Shown here one piece after another: positions 58,825-64,000 of a stretch of 64,000 nt of DNA (position 1 is its first letter; every line of letters starts with the position of its first letter). The notes under the pieces are model-generated. The model made no database searches. It was not told where the DNA came from and saw nothing but the letters and a program-made list of their open reading frames with translations. Origin of the DNA: Chryseobacterium sp. GTDB lineage: Bacteria > Bacteroidota > Bacteroidia > Flavobacteriales > Weeksellaceae. The stretch covers positions 62,001 to 126,000 of the forward strand of contig JAPUEB010000044.1 of the NCBI GenBank assembly GCA_027492795.1, given 5' to 3'. The position numbers and the translations under genes are program-made.

Positions 58825-59556
58825 TTAATTAGGCAATTTTGTTCCAGTTATTTCTATAGGAAATCCTACAATAATCGTATTATCCATGGCATTACCCCAA
58901 CTACTCCCTATTAATTGTTTCGCGTTTTGTGGCTTTGTGGTGTCATAAGGCAACTGTGCATAATAATGACCTCCTGAAGTAGTTTTGGAAGTCCATTTTA
59001 TCCAATAGGTTCCTGGTGTAAGCACAAGATTAGACACCTGTGTTTTAATTTTGTAAATTTTTCTAGTGGTGCCATCCGGTTGTCCCTGCAAGATACGATA
59101 CATCTTAGAATCTTCTGCAGAAACAAAACGGTTTGTAGTGAGGTCGCCGAAAACCTTTACGGCTCCCGCTACAGATGGATCCGAAGAATAAATTTCAAAA
59201 TAAACCTCGTTTACTGGAAAGGTAGCTCCTGCAAAACCAGTCTGATAGGCATACAGATATATGTTTTGCACCGTCCATTTTTCTCCACTTGGAACAACGA
59301 AATCATCTGCTAAAGATTGATTTAAAGCAAGATCAGCACTAATTCCCCAACTCGTTCCAGGATTTTTTATCTCGCTCCAAGTATATCCAGAAGGAGCAGC
59401 AGTTCCTCCTGTAGAAGATGAACCTGTACTCATTGCAATTGGAGCTGAGTAAGTAAACGGTTGTGGTTGTGGTGTTGGATCTTCGTCGCGGTCTTTTTTA
59501 CAGCCTGTTAATGACAGGGTTGCTACGGATAGCAATAATAAAAGTTTTGTTTTCAT
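58825..59556 (-). CDS. lipoprotein, secreted beta-sandwich-like, unknown function
   Basis: A 243-residue lipoprotein with lipobox SLTGC (Cys at about 19) followed by Lys-Lys-Asp-Arg-Asp-Glu-Asp, a surface-export-like charged sequence. A short Pro linker precedes a Thr/Ser/Tyr-rich beta domain (about 38-240) with GSSSTGGTAAPSGYTW and a WTVQNIYLYAYQTGFAG strand, resembling carbohydrate- or matrix-binding folds. No family is assigned. The promoter is not evident in the AT-rich upstream spacer. Confidence 0.7.
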   Translation of the reverse strand: MKTKLLLLLSVATLSLTGCKKDRDEDPTPQPQPFTYSAPIAMSTGSSSTGGTAAPSGYTWSEIKNPGTSWGISADLALNQSLADDFVVPSGEKWTVQNIYLYAYQTGFAGATFPVNEVYFEIYSSDPSVAGAVKVFGDLTTNRFVSAEDSKMYRILQGQPDGTTRKIYKIKTQVSNLVLTPGTYWIKWTSKTTSGGHYYAQLPYDTTKPQNAKQLIGSSWGNAMDNTIIVGFPIEITGTKLPN

Positions 59557-59890
59557 ATGTAAAAATTTTATTTTATAGCTTCTATAAAGCTGTTGTTAAT
59601 TATTGAAGGATTACAAATTAAATTTGAAGAAGGTTTTAGTCTATAATGCTTTGGAAGAATAATAAGTTGAACATTATTTCAATATGTTAATTTTCAGCAA
59701 AACTTACACAAAAAAGAAGATTACAAGGCATTATTTACTAATTGTGATATTAGATTAACAAATGTTTATACACCAAAAGTTTTAACAAAAAAATGTTTAA
59801 TCAATAAACACACGCTAATAGATCGTCAACAAAATTAATATTAAATTTTGCGGCGTGAAATCGGTAAAAAGGTTGATTATTACTTTAAAA
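59557..59890. other. 334-bp AT-rich spacer
   Basis: No ORF, RNA gene or strong hairpin is seen. A TAAATTTTG stretch (about 59844-59852, plus strand) resembles a -7 box with one extra base, but no plus-strand gene follows. Confidence 0.5.
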
Positions 59891-61165
59891 TTAGCGGTAA
59901 TATCTTTCCAGAAAAATGAAAAAACCTTGCATCTTCAAAAGATTGTTCATTGCGAGGTATACAAATAGTAAAGAAATTAAAATATAAAGGAAGGAAAGCA
60001 GTTTCGGAGCATTTCTGTATCCATAAAAAAGCCAACCCAACATCATTGGAACTACAAAAATAAAGTGTCCGCCGTAAATATAGGAAGTGTGCAATCCAAA
60101 TTTCAAAACCGCGTGAATTACAATATCAACCGCAAAAGAAAGCATCAATATATTGGCGTACTTATTTTTAATATTCTTTAGCCAACTCCAAAAAACCAGA
60201 AAAAACACCAATCCTACGAAAATATAAGGTACCCAGTTTAAATAAACATCCATAAAAAGTGCCTTATAATGAAAGCCTTTTTTGTTGTGATAATCCCGAA
60301 TAACGTAACTTGGAAACAAAATGTTCCCACCCAGAAACCACGAGTAAACCATATCCCAAACCGGCGTAACCTTTGGTTTTGAAAACTTATCATATTGTTC
60401 TCCTGTCTTGTTGAAAATCTTCTGCCAATCGAAGTTTAATCGATTAAGATATAACAACACAAAAACAACGCCCGAAATAAAAACCCGAAGAATTGTATTG
60501 CTAATTTTCTTCCAATTCCAGAAAAGTTTTTTTTCAAAAAGTAAAGGAATATATACTTTTACAATATTCGTAATGGTGAGTCCGCCAACGGAAACTCCTG
60601 CTAAAGTAAGGGCAACTGTTGGGATTTTTTGTTCTTTCTTCAGTTTTATAGCTGCATAATAATTGAATAAAACCAATAGAAAAAGCGTGTAAGTATAGGT
60701 TTCCGGAGTGAAGGAAAGCAAAATAGTCGTCGTAAAAAATGCAAAAAAAGCAAGAATCAATAGGGAAATGTGATTTGGAAGGCGAACGATGTTTTTTAAA
60801 TATTTAAAAATTTGGATAAGGCTTAAACTCACCGTAAAAGCACTGCACAAAGCCAAAACCAGACGAAAAATCCCATCTTTTTTTCCATCTGAAAAGAAAA
60901 ATGCGAAATTCCTCAGCCAATCGAAAAAATAATTGGAAAGCGGATGCCTCTCGAAACCGCCTCCCGTCATTACAATCGCACGGTTATCAAAACTGAAATA
61001 AGCATCCCAAGGAATTCGGTCATCAAAAACGATACGGTAATTCAACGCAATGTAACTCGCCAAACTGCCGTAAATTCCTAAAAAAAATAGAAACAATAAG
61101 CTTTCGAGCCGAGTTGCCGGAAAGACTAGTTTAAGAAAGTATAAGATTTTTTTTTTAAGTTTCAA
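59891..61165 (-). CDS. polytopic membrane protein (GT-C-like topology)
   Basis: A 424-residue protein with about ten to twelve membrane helices and an extracytoplasmic loop after the first helix containing FDDRIPWDAYFSFDNRA, with Asp residues placed as in GT-C glycosyltransferases. The family is uncharacterised (DUF6080-type in Flavobacteriia, from memory). A role in polysaccharide or lipid glycosylation is possible but only topological evidence supports it. It is monocistronic. Confidence 0.72.
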   Translation of the reverse strand: MKLKKKILYFLKLVFPATRLESLLFLFFLGIYGSLASYIALNYRIVFDDRIPWDAYFSFDNRAIVMTGGGFERHPLSNYFFDWLRNFAFFFSDGKKDGIFRLVLALCSAFTVSLSLIQIFKYLKNIVRLPNHISLLILAFFAFFTTTILLSFTPETYTYTLFLLVLFNYYAAIKLKKEQKIPTVALTLAGVSVGGLTITNIVKVYIPLLFEKKLFWNWKKISNTILRVFISGVVFVLLYLNRLNFDWQKIFNKTGEQYDKFSKPKVTPVWDMVYSWFLGGNILFPSYVIRDYHNKKGFHYKALFMDVYLNWVPYIFVGLVFFLVFWSWLKNIKNKYANILMLSFAVDIVIHAVLKFGLHTSYIYGGHFIFVVPMMLGWLFYGYRNAPKLLSFLYILISLLFVYLAMNNLLKMQGFFIFLERYYR

Positions 61166-61352
61166 TGGTTGAAAATTTCGTCAAAAATAGGGAAAAGTTG
61201 GAAGATGAAGATGGAAATAGGAAATACAAGGTACGAAATGCTAAATGCGAAGTACGAAATGCTGTGTGAAAATCAACAAAGCATTTTTTTTGATTAATAT
61301 TGAGAACCTGTTTAATTTTTTTTAATTTCAAAATACAGTATCAGAAATTTTC

Positions 61353-61490
61353 TTTTCCCCAACCCTTCCTTCGTGAACTGCGTTCGCAGACTTTTCGTCT
61401 GTGCTCAGGATGACATGGGTGGAAAATTTCCTTCAAAATAAACCTTAATTTGCTCCTTTTAGGGTCGGGGTAAACAAATTAAGGTTCATT
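61353..61490. repeat. CCCTAAAGGG cruciform repeat, diverged copy 3
   Basis: It starts TTTCTTTTCCCCAACCCTT (about 61351) and ends TCCTTTTAGGGTCGGGG (about 61456-61472), like the arms of the elements at 34090 and 35731. It carries a different interior, including GCGTTCGCAGAC. Upstream, TACGAAATGCT occurs twice as a direct repeat (about 61233 and 61253). Confidence 0.6.
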
Positions 61491-61535
61491 TTGAAAAATT
61501 TAAACAGGCTCTGAAAAAAAAGAAAAAAGTGTTAT

Positions 61536-61654
61536 TAGCCCCGATGGAAGCATTTGTTTGAGCTCTTTTTCGGGCGGCGGCTTCGCCGCCGCCCGAAAAA
61601 AGCGAGTGCGGACAGCGGGACTGAAAGCGAAAGAATCCCAATACGTGTAGCTCC
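61536..61654. ncRNA. GC-rich cruciform element, candidate structured RNA
   Basis: The segment begins AGCCCCGATGGAAGC and ends GTAGCTCC. Its centre is a perfect 16-bp inverted repeat, TTTTTCGGGCGGCGGC (61566-61581) and its complement (61585-61600), with a 3-base loop. The following GCGGACAGCGGGA can pair imperfectly with the start of the element. It stands out sharply from the AT-rich background. Similar elements with a variable central stem are, as I recall, scattered in many Bacteroidota genomes. Whether it is transcribed is unknown. Confidence 0.5.
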
Positions 61655-61683
61655 AAAAAAAATCCGCCCATTTGCAGGGCGGA
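61653..61683 (-). terminator. terminator of the T9SS-secreted protein gene
   Basis: On the minus strand TCCGCCC (from 61683) pairs with GGGCGGA (to 61663) around a 7-base loop, followed by a T8 tract. Confidence 0.85.
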
Positions 61684-61692
61684 AGTTTCTTA

Positions 61693-63936
61693 TTATTTAT
61701 TCTTTATTAAAATCCAGCCTGTATACTCTACGAGCGTTGCTGCAGCATCGGCTTCGTTCCAGCTGATGCGGTACCAATAGGTTCCTGTTGGGAGTTTTTT
61801 GCCTTGGAATCTTCCGTTCCAAAGATAGGAGCTTTTTTTATCTAATGTGTGTACAAGTTTTCCATAGCGGTCGAAAACTTCCATTTTTAGATTTTTTTTG
61901 TACATCAGATCTCCGTAATCCACAACATCGTTTATGTTATCATCGTTTGGCGTTATTGCATTTAAAATATTTGGAACGGTAACGGTAGTTGAAGTGGGGA
62001 TACAATCGTAAGCATCTTTTACATAGAATTTGTGTTCACCTCTTTTCAAACCTGCGAAAGTGTTAGAATCTTGCCATATAATTCCGTCTAACGAGTATTT
62101 GTAGGGAGATTTTCCGCCTGAAACATTCACGGTTGCAGTTGTATTTTTTATTTCTACACTAACGATTATAACTTCCGGCGCTTTGTACACATTTACTATT
62201 TGTCGAGTTATGCATTCGCCCGAAGTAAGATCTACCCAATAACTTCCAACGCCAACATTGTTGATAATTTGAGATGTTGCTCCTGTGCTCCAGTGATAAG
62301 ATGAATATCCAGGACCAGCATCCAACGTTGTGCGGTTTTCTGCGCAGATTGTTTTATCCACAAGAATTGGCGACGGTTTTGGTGGAATAACTTTTAAAGT
62401 AATTTTCGCGATAGAGTAACAACCGTTATTATTATAGACTCGAACATAGGCTGCTCCGTTTCCTGTAACGTATCCTGCAGGATTAGCAATCATATTTGTT
62501 CCATTTTGGGCATCTATTAAACTTGGAAAATATTCTTTTACAGATGGCGTTAAAGCCGTAACACTTGCAGACGGAAGGTTAAAAAATGCCGTTGAAACAT
62601 TAGCAAGTATGAAGCATGAGCTTAATTCCGCATCATTTACAACAGGCGAAGGATAAAAATTCAACGTAATTTTCGCGATAGCAGAACAGTTTTGATGCAT
62701 AATTTTTACATAAACATCACCTCCTGAAGAAACATACGATGTAGGATTTGTAATTTCTGATGTTCCTGCAAGCAAAGCAGCGAGTGTAGGGTAATATTTT
62801 TTTGTTGCCGCAGTAAGTGTGGTTACATTTGCAGTTGTTAAATCAAAAATCCCATTTCCATTATATTTGCAGGCGGTAAGTGTTGCGTCTGTTTTTGGAA
62901 TTTGAAGTGGTGAAATATTAATTACCGCATCCGGATTGTCGCAAAAATTATTAGCAGGATCCTTTATGATAACCGAAACCACAGTATTCCCCGAATATTG
63001 AAAATTTGCAGGATTTGTAATAGGAGTTGGGTTTCCTTGCACATAATAAGTGAAATTATAATTGGCTGGATTTGCCGTTAATTGATTGGCAAATGAAGTT
63101 AAGTTAATAGTCGCATTTCCTGTAACCGGATCTGGACAGGGAGCTGTAGGAGTGATGCTTGTTTGCAAAAGAGGCACTTTATCAACAAAAATTTTCACGT
63201 TTTTTATGGCGTGTCTTGCACTTGCAGCGCCAGTTGCGGCAGAAAATCCAAAATAACCTCCCGTCATTGTTGCCGCAGCTCCAGAGGGAGAAAGAGATTG
63301 ATTTACAACGGTTACGTTATTTATTTTCACAACAACGATCCAGTTGGTGGGATTTGCGGGATCTGTTTGTCCGGTTACTTCTACGTGTCGGTACGTTCCG
63401 TTTTGAAAAGGCATTGTAGCATACAAATCTGCGGTGTGAAAAGTGCTTCCGGGAGTATTATTATATTCAATATTATTTCCGCCAACATTATTTACACCAT
63501 AAAGAACGTGTACCTTGCTCATTTGTGCTTCAGTACTGTTATTAAAAATATCAAAACCTACCATAAATCCTGTAGAATTTGCAGGAATTCCCAATCCGCT
63601 TCCCGGAACATATGCAGAAGGAGGATTCGCTAGATACCAAAAGGCAAAACCGTCTCCTTTTCCATATGCCGTGGTTCCGTTACCGTCAATTCGGAAATCA
63701 AATTCTACTTTCCATTTGTCGCAATATTTCAAATTAATGATGTCATTCAGTTTTATTACACCGAATTGGCTTGTTTGATCAGCCGTTAATTGTATGAAAT
63801 CTGTATTTACGGTTGCTTGGGGTACCAATGTCCATCCGGTGGTATTTACTGGATTTCCCAGCAATTGATAAGTTTGAGAAAAACTTACAGTGAAAAATGC
63901 AAAAAGGAAGGAAAAAGTGAGTAAAAGTTTTTTCAT
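61693..63936 (-). CDS. T9SS type B secreted protein with L-type lectin-like domain
   Basis: A 747-residue secreted protein: signal peptide (about 1-20), an N-terminal L-type lectin-like beta-sandwich (about 22-255, GDGFAFWYLANPP...GFMVGFDIFNN), several repeats of about 85 residues with a C..F..LT..YYPTLAALLAG-type pattern (about 265-510), an Ig-like part, and a C-terminal gliding-motility/CHU_C-type sorting domain (about 660-747: ITPNDDNINDVVDYG, FDRYGKLV, WNGRFQGKKLPTGTYWY). The sorting domain directs export and surface attachment by the type IX system. It probably binds glycans at the cell surface. It ends at a strong terminator. Confidence 0.9.
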   Translation of the reverse strand: MKKLLLTFSFLFAFFTVSFSQTYQLLGNPVNTTGWTLVPQATVNTDFIQLTADQTSQFGVIKLNDIINLKYCDKWKVEFDFRIDGNGTTAYGKGDGFAFWYLANPPSAYVPGSGLGIPANSTGFMVGFDIFNNSTEAQMSKVHVLYGVNNVGGNNIEYNNTPGSTFHTADLYATMPFQNGTYRHVEVTGQTDPANPTNWIVVVKINNVTVVNQSLSPSGAAATMTGGYFGFSAATGAASARHAIKNVKIFVDKVPLLQTSITPTAPCPDPVTGNATINLTSFANQLTANPANYNFTYYVQGNPTPITNPANFQYSGNTVVSVIIKDPANNFCDNPDAVINISPLQIPKTDATLTACKYNGNGIFDLTTANVTTLTAATKKYYPTLAALLAGTSEITNPTSYVSSGGDVYVKIMHQNCSAIAKITLNFYPSPVVNDAELSSCFILANVSTAFFNLPSASVTALTPSVKEYFPSLIDAQNGTNMIANPAGYVTGNGAAYVRVYNNNGCYSIAKITLKVIPPKPSPILVDKTICAENRTTLDAGPGYSSYHWSTGATSQIINNVGVGSYWVDLTSGECITRQIVNVYKAPEVIIVSVEIKNTTATVNVSGGKSPYKYSLDGIIWQDSNTFAGLKRGEHKFYVKDAYDCIPTSTTVTVPNILNAITPNDDNINDVVDYGDLMYKKNLKMEVFDRYGKLVHTLDKKSSYLWNGRFQGKKLPTGTYWYRISWNEADAAATLVEYTGWILIKNK

Positions 63937-63960
63937 AGGAATGTTTTAGAAATTCTTTAT

Positions 63961-63968
63961 CAAAATTA
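63961..63968 (-). promoter_or_regulatory. -7 box for the T9SS protein gene
   Basis: TAATTTTG on the minus strand, 24 bp before the start codon, with ATTG about 20 bp upstream as a weak -33 box. Confidence 0.4.
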
Positions 63969-64000
63969 GAAAATTGTTAGTGACATTGCAATGATTTTTT

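Overview
The window is AT-rich chromosomal DNA from a member of the Bacteroidota, most likely class Flavobacteriia and close to Chryseobacterium or Kaistella (Weeksellaceae). The lineage markers are a complete alternative complex III operon in place of a bc1 complex, a type III glutamine synthetase, a type IX secretion (type B) sorting domain, many 'CKK/CRK' lipoproteins, a single-chain bacterial/eukaryotic-type glycyl-tRNA synthetase, and repeated promoter boxes of the Bacteroidota form TAnnTTTG. No rRNA, tRNA, CRISPR array, transposase or phage gene was found. Genus-level placement is inference.

Layout. 1-3.2 kb: a Cys-rich secreted protein and a TonB-dependent receptor carrying two HMA-like metal-binding domains, probably for metal handling. 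3.2-9.4 kb: small core genes (L,D-transpeptidase-like protein, MsrB, DUF445, PyrD, DUF389) separated by spacers dense in palindromic repeats. 9.4-15.5 kb: a YD-like lipoprotein, GlyS, a class C beta-lactamase-fold hydrolase, a YdeI/OmdA-like protein and small unknowns. 15.6-20.7 kb (minus strand): a heme operon hemA-hemC-[DUF1016/YhcG nuclease]-hemD-hemE. 21.0-26.8 kb (plus strand): the cell-shape operon mreB-mreC-mreD-PBP2-rodA, followed by an orphan HigA-type antitoxin. 27.2-40.4 kb: NlpC/P60 peptidase, GSIII, FAD oxidoreductase, a DUF6909-like protein, LigT-like 2H protein, YpfJ-like metalloprotease, ribH with a TPR protein, a TrkA-N potassium channel, apt and a lipoprotein.

40.4-48.7 kb is the most unusual region. 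It encodes a 67-residue peptide with a double-glycine leader and six cysteines, a TlpA-like thiol-disulfide protein, a membrane VKOR-thioredoxin fusion with a C39-like N-terminus lacking the catalytic Cys, a C39 peptidase-ABC exporter, and an HlyD adaptor. A divergent XRE-type regulator is interrupted by a frameshift at an A8 tract. Together these look like a system that makes, oxidises, trims and exports a disulfide-bonded bacteriocin-like peptide. The exporter gene has three in-frame copies of a palindromic repeat. 48.9-58.0 kb holds an unknown helical protein and the alternative complex III operon actABCDEF, here not followed by cytochrome oxidase genes. 58.2-64 kb holds a SPOR-domain protein, a lipoprotein, a polytopic membrane protein, a GC-rich cruciform element and a lectin-like T9SS-secreted protein.

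Several families of intergenic inverted repeats recur through the window. They often flank single genes and could act as terminators, recombination substrates or non-autonomous mobile elements.
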